Shown: positions 12,694-23,711 of the stretch, in pieces
Numbering within the stretch: the first letter of the stretch is position 1
How the letters are laid out: every line of letters begins with the position of its first letter
NCBI GenBank assembly: GCA_022393335.1
Contig: JAJEKB010020228.1
Coordinates: forward strand, 46,226 to 110,225
Direction of reading: 5' to 3'
Source: Macrotrachela quadricornifera
Lineage: Eukaryota > Rotifera > Eurotatoria > Philodinida > Philodinidae
DNA: 64,000 bases
The notes under the pieces: generated by a model
Told to the model about the DNA's origin: nothing
Databases searched by the model: none
What the model saw: only the letters and a program-made list of their open reading frames with translations
Made by a program: the position numbers and the translations under genes

Positions 12694-13803
12694 TAAAGAA
12701 AAAATAATATCCTATGTTGGAAACTTTCCAGTATATATATTATTCACAATAATTCAAATAAATATGCAGATTTATTACATAAGTTATTTTTTGATCTTTG
12801 ACGTAAATTAAAAACAGAACAAAAACGACAATCACTTTTCCTATGTTGCATAGGAAAAAACGAAAAGAACAGAAAAAAAAATTCTGAATAATCAAACTGA
12901 ATGAATTGAGATGTCGCTCATTATAACAAACTGTTTGGAAGAAATTTATTTCAATTTTGTTATCAAAAAAGCTTTAGTAAATATCAACGAGGTGCTTTTC
13001 AAACTCAATCATAAAATTTTCTCATCCATTCATATTTTCCTATTGGCAATAGTATAGTTTCAGAAATGAAAAAATCATTCAATTGTGTTAAATAAATCAT
13101 ATTATTATTAAAGAAGTTTAAACAAGAGAAAATCATCTGAAAAATTGTCCTGTATAGTATAATCGAATACAAGATTTAAATCTGATTATTACTAAAAAGA
13201 ATAAGTTTAATAGAACAATTACATTAATAAGTTTATCATAAAAAATAATTTTCGTCTTTTTTTTGTAGTATCAAAAACTTAATTGTTCAAAATATTGTCC
13301 ATTTTAAAAAGAAAAAAAGTAATTCTAAGATAAATTGTAGAACTTTACATAGTGCATCTTGTGATATATTTTCTTGTCTTTAAAACAATGTATAAAACGA
13401 TTGAAAACTATAACGTAAAACACAACGATTTTCACCTGTTTCATTTCTCTATTGATTTTAAACACCAAAAAGGAATAAATTTAGATGATAAATTGATATC
13501 ATTTGTATAAAAAGATGGATCAAATGAAATGTAATATGATAGATATTGTTACTAAAATATTATCTGAAATGAAATTGTATCATATTTTGAATTATTTGTT
13601 TTGTTATTTCAAAGAGAGAGAAATAGAGATAATAATGGGACTTAATGAATATTATAAATCACAATTAGTTTATACTGTTGTCTGAAGCAATCGAAGAATA
13701 AAATATCTCATTACTACAATAATAGTAGTCTAACAGATCAGCATTTATTCATTAGTTTTTCTGAGCAATAAATATATAGTTAGATAATGAAGTATTTTTA
13801 TTT
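12694..13803. other. Intergenic region, no supported gene
   Basis: AT-rich spacer. A perfect small hairpin CCTATG-TTG-CATAGG occurs near 12840. The 60-codon open frame at 13503-13685 (plus) has no recognisable features and is not called. Confidence 0.3.
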
Positions 13804-14448
13804 TTATTTTATATTTTGAAAGAGAATTTTTTCAACAAAAAGACGATAACTAATAACTCCCATCACAAAGACAGCACTAATAATATTCATTGTAATACCA
13901 AATGATCGATAATTTGGATAGCCAAGAGCAAACGTAAGTCGACCAATAGCAAAAAGTACAGTAAAAACAGGCAAAATAATTAATTCATTCGATTTAAGTA
14001 CGGTACAAAGAGATAATGAAAGAATTAATTTAATAACTAATTGTTCAAGTGTATTTTGTAAAATACGTTGTCGTTGTTCAACTAATGAATGTCCTCTTCG
14101 ATCCATTGGATTAACAGCAATACTTGTAATACGTATGTTAATTACTGCAAAAATGGCAATAAATAATGAAAGACAATCAATAAATGAAAGTTGTAAAGTG
14201 TATATCAAACGTTTTTCAAATGATAATTGTTTAATATTATCATCGATTACCACTGTCCATGGAAATCTATCGAAAAATGCCAATGCCATTATAATAGTAG
14301 TAATGAACATAGAGATCGTTCTTAATGGACCAAGTTTACGTTGATAAGAACGAAGTTCTTCTCGCATTTTGTCATCCGTTTCAATAGTCATATTTTGTAC
14401 TTTAGAAAGAAACAAATCTATAAAATAGTTATGATAACGTATATACAC
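13804..14448 (-). CDS. Multi-pass membrane protein with MAPEG-like domain (TMEM79-like), 214 aa
   Basis: Four to five hydrophobic segments are visible (about residues 44-60, 84-108, 135-150, 155-173 and 185-205). The stretch RQRILQNTLEQ (126-136), followed by two hydrophobic helices separated by a short polar turn and then a GR…ALGYPNYRSFG segment, is the characteristic arrangement of the MAPEG fold (membrane-associated proteins in eicosanoid and glutathione metabolism), most like the TMEM79 branch. Enzymatic function is not demonstrated for that branch, so none is claimed. The reading frame is intronless. An alternative start at Met20 (MTIETDDK) is equally plausible. The gene is isolated between non-coding spacers. 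Confidence 0.6.
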   Translation of the reverse strand: MYIRYHNYFIDLFLSKVQNMTIETDDKMREELRSYQRKLGPLRTISMFITTIIMALAFFDRFPWTVVIDDNIKQLSFEKRLIYTLQLSFIDCLSLFIAIFAVINIRITSIAVNPMDRRGHSLVEQRQRILQNTLEQLVIKLILSLSLCTVLKSNELIILPVFTVLFAIGRLTFALGYPNYRSFGITMNIISAVFVMGVISYRLFVEKILFQNIK

Positions 14449-15527
14449 GTTGTTTTATATAGTGTGTAATGCAAATGTCGTGTTGATATTGCAAAATAAT
14501 AATATACTTTAACCTTGTTGTTATAAAAAAAATAGTACGGGTTAGTTTGCATTTATAATGTAATATATCAATCAAATTTGAGATGTGAAAATATATTACA
14601 AATGATTGTAATTTGATAATTAGTTTTTAAAATGATTTATTTGTTTGAATTCAATGATCAAATGATTTTTTTTTGTGACTCGTCATTTCTATGACCTTGT
14701 AAGAAAAAGAAAAAAGTCGAACAAAGTCATTCTGACGATGAGAAAGAAAAAAAAATCTTTAGATGAGATAACAAAATAACATCATTTTAATTGAATATAA
14801 AACATCGATTACAAGTTATATTTATTTGACTTGTTTTTTTCTTTTGTGGCTATTTTGTTTTACCATCGATAACTGGTAAAGTTATTTCAAGAATACAATG
14901 TATTAGACGATTAAAAATTACAATGGAGAGTGCGACAATTCAACGCAGTCCACTCGGTAGTTGATTGAACATTTCTCTTTCGCATAGAGCATGTACTATG
15001 CACTGTTTCTATGTCAATATTTGAATGGAGAAATCGAATTTAATATATGAATATTGAAATAAATAATTTTTGAATAAAATCTCTGCTTGAAATAACAAAA
15101 AAATACATACAAATTCCATGTGCCCAAATATTTCAAAAATATAACTTGATCACATGATTATATTTTATCTAGCAAAGATAATATCATCATCAAAGAAAAA
15201 TTAACTATACTTTTTTTAAGATTAGTTTCTAATCTAAGAAATAGTTTTCGATTTTCTATCGGAGTCTTCTAAAAAAAATAAAACAACTTGCCCGTCGTAT
15301 CGTTCAATGAATTCATAATCTCAATAATCGTTGATATTCATCTTATGTGAGTGTGATAAATACATCATAGATAGGCGTGATCATTCATGCATATATGACG
15401 TGCTATTTAATATTGTAAATTCTATTAAAATTATACTATCATTAACTGACATGGTATACACCGAAAATTGAATGAACAACAATGAAAAGTATATTTATTC
15501 AAGAACAATTCTAATTGAAAGTCGACA
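14449..15527. other. Intergenic region, no supported gene
   Basis: AT-rich spacer between the MAPEG-like gene and the small secreted peptide. No exon, repeat array or RNA gene was recognised. Confidence 0.3.
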
Positions 15528-15535
15528 TATATAAA
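15528..15535 (+). promoter_or_regulatory. TATA box of small secreted peptide gene
   Basis: TATATAAA lies 66 bp upstream of the ATG at 15601. The first in-frame ATG (15535) overlaps this box and so would sit upstream of any transcription start it directs, which argues that translation begins at 15601. Confidence 0.45.
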
Positions 15536-15600
15536 TGGTGATCATTCATTTGCAACGATATACATTTCATTCTCAACAAGCGAATAAATTAAAAGCAAAC

Positions 15601-15741
15601 ATGCAAATCAACTTCTCAATCTTCGTATTATTGATTAGTGTATGTCTCATTGGTGTTATAACTTCGTCAATTAGTAGTAACAAGCACGATAAATACATGT
15701 TAGTTGATCCACATCAATCAGAGACAATGATCAAACTTTGA
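15601..15741 (+). CDS. Small secreted peptide precursor candidate, 46 aa
   Basis: From the ATG at 15601 the product begins MQINFSIFVLLISVCLIG, a compact signal peptide (short polar start, about 15 hydrophobic residues), followed by a polar 25-residue tail ending HQSETMIKL. There are no cysteines and no clear dibasic/amidation site, so it is not an obvious neuropeptide precursor. Support comes from the signal peptide plus the correctly placed TATA box. It could instead be the first exon of a longer gene. No homology is recognised. Confidence 0.4.
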   Translation: MQINFSIFVLLISVCLIGVITSSISSNKHDKYMLVDPHQSETMIKL

Positions 15742-16316
15742 CTACCTATCATCTACTAAATATGTGGTTTTATTGAAGTTACTCGTAAGAATAACTCAGA
15801 TTGTTGCAATAGGATTTAACAGTGGTTTTTATGTTCATAGTCATCATTGTTTATGGCAAGATGAAACAAAGACATAAATTTGGTGTATGAAAACTTTTTA
15901 TAAAAAAAACGTGCAATTTAAATATAGACCTTTCTTTTTCATATCCTTCTTGTCACATATGTTTCCTTTGCTTGCTCGATACTAAGAATACTCATATGTC
16001 TTTTTATGTAAATAAATCATTATTGCCTAGCTATTCATTGTACGCCTCATGACTATTCTTTTTGATAGAATATAAATACATTTAGTCATCAGCATATATA
16101 CATACAAAAGTCTTGAGTTGGACAATCAGATTATCTTATTTTTAAAAAACATGACATTAGCTGATTAGAGATTCCGTGATATTAACAAATGGAATATTCA
16201 AAATGATCCGTTCGTAAGAATGATCATGAAATACATAAAAAACTTTCTTTAGATTATAACAATATTTTTCTGAGTTTAAAATCATCATATCAGTGTTTGG
16301 CCATAATTTGAACCAA
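15742..16316. other. Intergenic region, no supported gene
   Basis: AT-rich spacer; nothing recognised on either strand. Confidence 0.3.
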
Positions 16317-17312
16317 TCATGTAGCTACAACAACATTATGTTTTATTTGTTGAAGATTAAGTCGCTTCAATAACCATTTTCTGAATTCAGGAAGCATTTC
16401 AAGATATACCCATGGCATTAGAAGACATACAAGATAAAGAAGATCGAAAATATACTTTGAATGAATTTTAGCAACCAAATTTGATTTAGTAAGTTCTTGT
16501 ATTACTGCAATAATAGTATTTGGTAACCATGCAATAATATATAAGGATGAGATACTAAGTAATTGTAACATCATAGGTCTTTGTCTTCGCCAAGATATCA
16601 TTCGATGATGATGATGTTTTTGCCAAACAACTCGTATGGCAAGTGTCATATTAGCCAGAATAATAATCACGACCGGTAGACCATTATGTAATGCCCAGTC
16701 AACTGTTGCTAATATTTGATTGTATATGAGATAACAATTAGCTAAACCACATAAATTCGCTGAAAAAATCCACTTCGTACCATCGCAAGGATAGATTACA
16801 ACAAAGATCAAATAGAGAGTCGTTGGATAGACAACACACAACAGAAGAGGAAGATGATGTAACAGAAATCGCTTTATTTTAATGTGTAGTATATGATGAT
16901 TAAATATGAGTATATGACGTTGTATTGAAATAGTAGCCATTAACAATTCACTAGATACATTGAGTGTATATTCGAAAAATGTCCACCATGTACAATAACT
17001 TGCTGTCGCTGGACTAACACGGCCTAAATGATAAAAGTGAATAACCATTGGTAAAACACATGATGCCTCTAAAAAGTTGACGAGAATTAAAAGCAATAAA
17101 GCTTTATTTTGACAAGTTTTTACAAAGGTACTGTGAGTGACGAAAAATACAAAGATGAGAAAATAAAGTACGATAGATGGAAGTTGTAGAACGACTAGTA
17201 TCCAAAATTTAACACAATAAAGAATGACGTTATCGTTTTTTAATGCTTCCATATCGGTAATGTTCATTTGTTTGAGAGTGCAAAATATATATGAAGTAAA
17301 ATTCTTTAACAA
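16317..17312 (-). CDS. Divergent rhodopsin-like G-protein-coupled receptor, 331 aa
   Basis: Seven hydrophobic segments in a single exon. Cys107 at the start of TM3 and an extracellular-loop-2 cysteine near residue 189 can form the usual disulfide. The DRY position reads IQRH (130-133): the acidic residue is replaced and the Arg kept. TM6 has AWLP in place of CWxP, and TM7 ends MPWVY in place of NPxxY. A sequon (NIT) lies at residue 17. Loop 3 contains an unusual His cluster (KHHHHR). These features mark a member of the expanded, fast-evolving class A receptors typical of rotifers; the ligand is unknown. It is not closely similar to the receptor at 1966-3102. Confidence 0.8.
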   Translation of the reverse strand: MLKNFTSYIFCTLKQMNITDMEALKNDNVILYCVKFWILVVLQLPSIVLYFLIFVFFVTHSTFVKTCQNKALLLLILVNFLEASCVLPMVIHFYHLGRVSPATASYCTWWTFFEYTLNVSSELLMATISIQRHILIFNHHILHIKIKRFLLHHLPLLLCVVYPTTLYLIFVVIYPCDGTKWIFSANLCGLANCYLIYNQILATVDWALHNGLPVVIIILANMTLAIRVVWQKHHHHRMISWRRQRPMMLQLLSISSLYIIAWLPNTIIAVIQELTKSNLVAKIHSKYIFDLLYLVCLLMPWVYLEMLPEFRKWLLKRLNLQQIKHNVVVAT

Positions 17313-17724
17313 TTAGTTGTATTTGCTATAATAAAACGGCGTAATGAAGTAGTTTGTTTATTCTTATTTCTAATATCGTGTTAACATCTTTCTTTCTTTT
17401 TACTAATGAGCGACTTCAACAGTCATTATAAAGAAAAATTTTTTATAAAAGACAAGCTTTCAGGAAAAGAATAACCACAAGCTGCATTATTTTAATTGGA
17501 AAATATATGACAATTAAACAATCTCTATAATTAATAAATATCATTTTCTCAAAAAGGTAATAATATTTGAAAGGAATCTTCATTTTCTTATTTCAACTAT
17601 GTTTAATTAAACTCTAAAAATCGAGTTTAGTCTTGACTAAAGCAGAACTAATATATATACAAAAGAGATCATCATAGAAATTTATCAAATTTTTATTTTG
17701 AAAATATTATTCTTATTATTAATG
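17313..17724. other. Spacer between GPCR and eEF1A-like gene
   Basis: AT-rich DNA with no recognised feature. It lies upstream of the GPCR and downstream of the eEF1A-like gene, so it should contain the receptor promoter. Confidence 0.3.
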
Positions 17725-19378
17725 TTATGAGTAAAAGATTTTTTTCTCAACATGTTTAATAGTGCCAACAATAATTGTGTATTCGTAACCAAATATAACA
17801 AAACGACTTAATGATGAATAATCAGAATATTTTTCAATACAAATTGGTTTCAATGGAATAATTTTTACTAAAGCAATATCATCTGATTTTAGAAATTTAG
17901 GATTTTTCTAAATTGTTTTGCCTGTTTTTTGATCAATTGTTTCTAGTAATTCATCAAATTCACAAGGTACTTGTGCCATATGATAATGAATTACATATTG
18001 ATCACCTTTAATGATATGACCGGAATACGAAAGTACGTTTATCTAGTAGAAAAAAATAGGAATTTTTATGTTAATTGAAATATTACATACTTGTGCAATG
18101 AAATACAATGTCTCTTCTGCAGGATCATTGTTTATATCTGAACAAATAAAACCAGGTCGAAGTTTTTTTTCATTTATATTATTTACAGTAAATACAACTT
18201 TATCACCTGGTAAAGCTTCTATTAAAATCAAAGCAATAGAATAATTTTACAATACTAATTTATTTACCTTCGAGAGTTTTATAATGCATTTGAATTGATT
18301 TTACTTGTGCCAAAAGATTTGACGGAGTAAATCGAACAGTCATACCTAATTTAAGTATACCTGTTTCAATATAACCTACAATCATTGTTTCGGCATCTTC
18401 ATTCTTATACATCGTTTGTAAAATCAGACGAAGTGGCTTATCAATAGGTTTTGGTGGTAAGACTATATTATCGAAAATTTCTAATAAAGTCTTATGTATT
18501 ATAGTATTTTCTGTTTGATTAATGGTCGAATTTTTAAACCAAATCATATTTTCAGATGGTTCGATTAAGTTATCTCCATGCTGAGCAGAGATTGGAATAA
18601 AAATGATATTTTGTGGTTGATAACCAATCTTTTTTAAATAAAGAAGTATTTCAGTTTTAATTTCATTAAAACGATCTTCCGAATAAGGTGGATCTGTTGT
18701 ATCCATCTTATTAATAACAACAATCATGCGTTCAATACCCATTGTATAGGCAAGTAATATATGTTTACGTAGTGGACTACATTTTGAAATACTGCATTCA
18801 AACTCACCTAGACTAGCTGGTACCAAAAATAAAGCATAATTTGCCTACAAAATATAATTGAATAAATTAAATCAAAATCTCCAAAAAAAAATATAACATA
18901 CAAGTGAAACACTTGTAACCAAACGTTTGATATAATTTCTAAAGCCTGGACCATCTATCAAGGTGATATAATTTTTGTTCGTTTCAAATTGATATGATGG
19001 TATATCAATATTTACACCAAATTCATGTGTTCTTTTCAATTCATTAAATATCCAGATGTACTTGAATGAAGTTTTGCCCATCTACATATATTAAAATAGG
19101 AACAAAATCGAAGTTGTATGTGGCGCATCTATCTATTCATAATTTTATATCTCCTTTCTTCAAAGAATTTTAAAACTTAATGTGTTCAGTATGTTAGTTA
19201 TGTCATAATAGATGAATATGAAAAAAAAACAAACCTCTTTAGCCTTCTCCTCAAGTTGATTGAATATTCGTTTATCAATAAAACCACATTTATACATAAA
19301 ATGTCCAGCTAATGTTGTTTTGCCGGAATCACAATTACCAAGAATTACAATTTTAATATGAGATTTTTCTCTATTCAT
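17725..19378 (-). pseudogene. Divergent eEF1A-like translational GTPase with in-frame amber codon
   Basis: Five exons join in frame: 19235-19378, 18902-19081, 18268-18844, 18091-18218, 17725-18042 (minus). Read through, the product is 448 residues, collinear with eEF1A (usually about 460). The start MNREKSHIKIVILG matches the eEF1A N-terminus, so the upstream Met in the same open frame is not used. P-loop GNCDSGKT (14-21) and base-recognition NKMD are kept. In switch I the invariant Thr72 is Asn (FGVNID), and in switch II the catalytic His95 is Phe (DGPGF). Domains 2 and 3 are recognisable (ETGILKLGM, EALPGDKVVF, NPKFLKS). A TAG at 17908-17910 replaces a codon in the conserved stretch before NPKFLKS, and the frame stays open for 61 more codons to TAA at 17725. 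The late RDMRQT motif is lost. Either a decaying retained paralog or a repurposed, hydrolysis-defective GTPase truncated at 387 residues. Confidence 0.8.
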
Positions 19379-19660
19379 TACTAAAATACTGTTTAAAACA
19401 TGCAACTTAGATGAAAAGTGCTCTCTAAATATAAATGTAATTACAGTGTTTATTGAATGAGTCATTTCTATTTCATCATACTTACGCAAGACATGTGTCG
19501 TCTGATAAAAATTCTGTTTTTCAATGTTGATTAGAACAACAAACAAATATCTACTTATAAACCTCTTATTGAAAATTTACTTTTATTATTTGATGATTTC
19601 ATCTATATTTATACGTATGTTAAAATGCAAACATATGTCAATTAGTTAAATTTAATTATG

Positions 19661-20536
19661 TTATAACAATGAACAAATATTATTTGATTTCAATTTGTTT
19701 TGAAGCATAGATTTATTTTGAATTATGTCTCTTGCAAATCGTTTATCCAATTCAGTTTGAAATCGAATGAATTCTGTTAAAGTTAATTTAAGTTGTCTAC
19801 TATTAGCAATTTGTTGACAATCATCTTGTAACAAACGAAAAATATCTTTATCATCATTCGTTTTTGACATATTATGTAATCGAAGAAGACTTGTTCCATC
19901 AAAATTTTCAAACAATTGTGATAATGTTAGTAGATTATATGTATGACACCAACTAATTACATCGTCAGATGTCCATTCTTTGATATTCTTGTTTTCATGC
20001 ATATTTGATATTGGTTTCCTAGATTCTATTTTTTTCTCGATTGGATGTTCACTTTCATCATTCTGTTTTTTCGATTCAGTCTTGTTTTTTTTATTCGAAT
20101 CAATAATAGACTGTGTAATTGTATCTTCAATAGTCTTATTTTTGTGCTTCATTTCTTCTTCTAACATACCAAATGCCTTGTCAAATTCATGTTTAGTGAA
20201 ATCAATATATATATTGGATCCAATCAGAAAACCAAGCCATACTCTAGCCTTATATTTCGGCTGAACAACTAACGGTACAATAGGACGCTGACGAACATAA
20301 GCAAAGTCTGCTTCATGACGACAAGCATTACTCTTTTCATAATTCTCACTCATACATACAATAATAAATTGTGAATTTTCAATGGCAAACGCCATAGCTG
20401 TAAGTGAATTTCCGTGCATATCTTTCTCATCAAACCATACACGATATCCTTTGGTTATGAGACGTTCATATATTTTTTTACAAACTGTTTTCTCTGCCCA
20501 ACAATAACTTATCATTAAGTCAAATTGATAGTCCAT
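19661..20536 (-). CDS. TIR domain + SAM domain protein (C-terminal half of ARM-TIR-SAM gene), 291 aa
   Basis: TIR domain at about residues 3-125: first strand FDLMISY, the box-2-like region YRVWFDEKDMHG, and VCMSENYEKSNACRHEADFA. Glu75 in CRHEA is at the position of the catalytic glutamate of NAD-cleaving TIR domains. A charged linker (128-185) leads to a SAM domain (187-265, EWTSDDVISWC…FDGTSLLRL). The neighbouring reading frame at 20627-22171 encodes the armadillo-type region that precedes TIR in the invertebrate ARM-TIR-SAM family, and only 90 bp separate the two. They are probably one gene. However, the armadillo exon's GTAAGT donor (20630-20625) leaves two bases of a codon, and the only AG before the TIR start (20596) would give a 35-bp intron and the wrong frame. 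The join is therefore unresolved: separate genes, a 1-bp sequence error, or a real frameshift. Confidence 0.82.
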   Translation of the reverse strand: MDYQFDLMISYCWAEKTVCKKIYERLITKGYRVWFDEKDMHGNSLTAMAFAIENSQFIIVCMSENYEKSNACRHEADFAYVRQRPIVPLVVQPKYKARVWLGFLIGSNIYIDFTKHEFDKAFGMLEEEMKHKNKTIEDTITQSIIDSNKKNKTESKKQNDESEHPIEKKIESRKPISNMHENKNIKEWTSDDVISWCHTYNLLTLSQLFENFDGTSLLRLHNMSKTNDDKDIFRLLQDDCQQIANSRQLKLTLTEFIRFQTELDKRFARDIIQNKSMLQNKLKSNNICSLL

Positions 20537-20626
20537 AGTAGGAGATAATTTTTGTTGAATAGACCAAAATATAAGAAAAGTATAATTCAGATAAACTAAA
20601 CAAATAAAATAATAATTAATTGATAC

Positions 20627-22171
20627 TTACTTTTCTGAATTCGTATTTTGTTGATCAACAGTTTCTGCTCGATTCGTTAAAGCATTAATATGATTTTGAT
20701 CAGTCAGATTCCATAAGATGCCTTCGGCTGAACGTGCTACATCTTTATCCGGTGCACTTTTTGGTTGATCAACAAATTTTCGAAGAGTAGTAAGAAAATC
20801 TTCATGAGAATCAAATTTTTCATGTAATTTTTTATTAAATGACAGTGTCCAAAGGATATCATAAACTATATTATAATCATCGGTAATCGAAATTAGATAA
20901 TTAAAATAATCTACCGATGTTGCAATGCTAATTTGAATACTATCATTATGAACGAGAGCTGAAAGAGCTTTCAAAAGCATATGTATAGGTACTCGTTTAT
21001 AGCATTTATTAGTTAATTTATTTGCTTGTTTAATGGCATCAAAATATAAATGTGTTAAATTATCACTGGGAATATTTAGTTGTTGTATCATTTTATCATC
21101 TAATAATACTCCGAGTAGCATACATGCTTGCAAACGTAATCTGTCATACTCAGCATGCATATATGGATATATATCATTTGCTGCATGATTCTGTTGTAAA
21201 TACAGACGTATAGTTGAATCATTACTGGCATTTTTCAGTTGTACCATTATAGTATCAGCAAGAATAGTACTATCATTTGCCCAAGTAGGTAAAAGACCTG
21301 AATGGACAAAATCAGATTTAAGTAAATGAAGCAATAAAGTGAAATAAGCATTTTCATTTCGAAATACTTCATATTGATAACAATTAGTCATAAGTAGAGA
21401 TACACCGGTCAAACATGCACTATCATTTTCAATATTTTTTAGTTGATAAAGATAATGACGAAAATTATCTAAATTATGATTAAATATTTGTTCACCAATG
21501 CGTAAAACAATTTGATAAGATTGAGCTGTTTTCAAAGCATTTTCAAAAGATAATCGGTTACATTGAAAAATTCCAGTTAAAAAAGAACATGTACGAACAA
21601 AGAAAATACGAGCTGAAATATTGATTTCGATTGATTGTTTCAAATATGTTCCATACCATTCTGACAGTACACATGATAATACAGATTGACAAAGAGGTTG
21701 AAGAACTTCGGTAGCTAAATTATCATGTCGATAAATAAAATGGCCAATGGCTTCAAGCCATGTACATAACAAAAATAAAAAATTATGACGATGAAAAATA
21801 TCGTTTTTGAGAAGTCCATCGATAATACTGACAAAAATTTGTAGAATATCCTCATTGAGTAAGAGCTCATTCTGAATACAAATTTGTTTAGAATCATCTG
21901 TAGTGACAATGGCAATACGTTGATTGAACAAGCCTATTTGTTCGATATACTTTGAACAATGTTGATCATCTTCATTGACAGTTTTTAAACATCTTTGCAA
22001 AAGTTGACATGCAGTTTGTTCGATTGAAATTAATGTAGAGATAGAATCTGATGCGTATAGAACTTCATTAATATTAATATATGACAATACGTCAGCCGCT
22101 TCGTCATATTTATTTTCTTTGACCAGTTTGTATATGTAAAGAACTTGTTCTTGTACATTGCTACTATCCAT
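20627..22171 (-). CDS. Armadillo-like helical-repeat protein (N-terminal part of ARM-TIR-SAM gene), 514 aa
   Basis: All-helical protein with leucine-rich amphipathic segments throughout and no membrane spans. The end (RSAEGILWNLTDQ) is the kind of terminal armadillo helix found directly before TIR in bdelloid and other invertebrate TIR proteins. In SARM1-type proteins the armadillo region holds the TIR NADase inactive until triggered; applying that role here is an inference. The last codons NSEK run straight into a strong GTAAGT splice donor, which shows that the message continues, with the TIR-SAM frame 90 bp downstream as the obvious partner. Start taken at the first ATG (22171), preceded by AT-rich spacer. 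Confidence 0.72.
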   Translation of the reverse strand: MDSSNVQEQVLYIYKLVKENKYDEAADVLSYININEVLYASDSISTLISIEQTACQLLQRCLKTVNEDDQHCSKYIEQIGLFNQRIAIVTTDDSKQICIQNELLLNEDILQIFVSIIDGLLKNDIFHRHNFLFLLCTWLEAIGHFIYRHDNLATEVLQPLCQSVLSCVLSEWYGTYLKQSIEINISARIFFVRTCSFLTGIFQCNRLSFENALKTAQSYQIVLRIGEQIFNHNLDNFRHYLYQLKNIENDSACLTGVSLLMTNCYQYEVFRNENAYFTLLLHLLKSDFVHSGLLPTWANDSTILADTIMVQLKNASNDSTIRLYLQQNHAANDIYPYMHAEYDRLRLQACMLLGVLLDDKMIQQLNIPSDNLTHLYFDAIKQANKLTNKCYKRVPIHMLLKALSALVHNDSIQISIATSVDYFNYLISITDDYNIVYDILWTLSFNKKLHEKFDSHEDFLTTLRKFVDQPKSAPDKDVARSAEGILWNLTDQNHINALTNRAETVDQQNTNSEK

Positions 22172-23711
22172 TTTATAAAGAATTATTTTATCTTATATGC
22201 ATGTTTTCTTTGTAAGGTATGAATAAAATAAAATTTTTATTTCAATTCTCGTCTCTATTTATATGTTTATTTGTGTTACTACAGACAACTTAATAATGTA
22301 TGGTGACAATAAAAAAAAATAGTAACTTTTTTTTTCTCGTGAGTGTTACTTTATTTTCTCAAGTTGCCGACCGATAAAAAGCAAAAGAAAAAAGCAAGAA
22401 ACCCTTCCAATTTATATCGATAAAATAACAAGACAGAAAGAAAACGTAGTGAAAAAAAATAAAACAATTGAAAAGTATATCTTCTCGTCATTGATCATTT
22501 TCAGATGGTAATCATCATTATCATTTGTCATTCAAATGTATTCAGTCGAATGTGACATGTAACACAAATTTTTACTCGTGTACCTATTTGACTAGCTATA
22601 TATCAAACAAACTCTATAACTGATTATTTGTTCATTCACAGATCTAATTGATCTCCTTATAAGAATGAAGAAAAAAAAATGCATGAAAGAGAGGAAACAA
22701 AAAAAGAAGCAGAAAAGTTGTGGCATTAAATAAAAATTTAATCTAGTTATGTTAATAATATATAAAGACAAATAAAAGAATCAAGTTTCATAAATTGTCA
22801 TAGAAAGTTTTATAGATTTCATTTTAGGTACGAGAATATTGTCTTCCTAATCTTTTTTTTCTTTTCATTCTTCTGGTTAATTAGCATGAATATGACTATA
22901 AAAAATAAACTCGATAAAGTACTTAAATTATTTCATATAGTCAAGTTTGTTTTACCTTTCTTTCACTGTTCCAATTTTTTTTCTCATCTTCCCAGGTTAC
23001 TACTGATTTTTAATGTAATGAGTTATCCCATCTAGCTAGCAGCTTCTGAGAAAAAAAACCATGCACTACAATTGGTTACTATATACATGAATTATTTATC
23101 CGATGTACTTTCGCAGACGATTCATGAATCTCATGACGAAACGCTATGTCTAGAATTCTCTTTGTTGGAAAATACCTTGCTCTAAGTTGAAATCATTGAT
23201 CTTGTCAAGACGATATATTTGTTTAAATTGGTCCTTGTCCTAAAGAAAGCATCTTTTTCAAAATATGGCTTGTACCAATTTATTTATCATATCTAGAATA
23301 AAATTGTTTTCTCTTCTACTTATGCATTAAGTTTGTACATAGTAAGCACCATTACACTGAGAAAAACATTATTATACACTGTCAGTAAAATCTTTCGATT
23401 CTACAAGGAAAAGTTGCTGATTAATATTAGGTATTTAGCTAAAATTGATTTGCCTGTCGGTCTAAAGATTTGTTAGTCGGTGACATTGATTTGTTGTTGA
23501 TCAAATCAAGTATAAAGAATTTAAATGAATAAACAGTATTTTGACGTATTGAAAATCATTTCATTTCTACCTATAACTTTCTGTCACCAAACAAAATCTG
23601 ATATTAAACTGGTTTGATGAGTGTGAGTAATTGGTAATTCCTTATTATGCTTTGCTTGATCTGCTCATCTTAAAATATTGATGAAAGCCGTTTATTATTT
23701 TCCAATTGCTA
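22172..23711. other. Intergenic region, no supported gene
   Basis: AT-rich spacer upstream of the ARM-TIR-SAM unit; no coding exons or repeat arrays recognised. Confidence 0.3.

Noticed and set aside
19980..20264. 94-codon plus-strand open frame opposite the TIR-SAM gene
   Set aside because: Antisense shadow of a Lys/Asn/Glu-rich linker, which reads as Phe/Ser/Leu on the other strand.
20596..20630. 35-bp intron joining the armadillo and TIR frames
   Set aside because: Donor and acceptor dinucleotides exist, but the length is below any other intron here and the join is out of frame; kept as an open question instead of being annotated.
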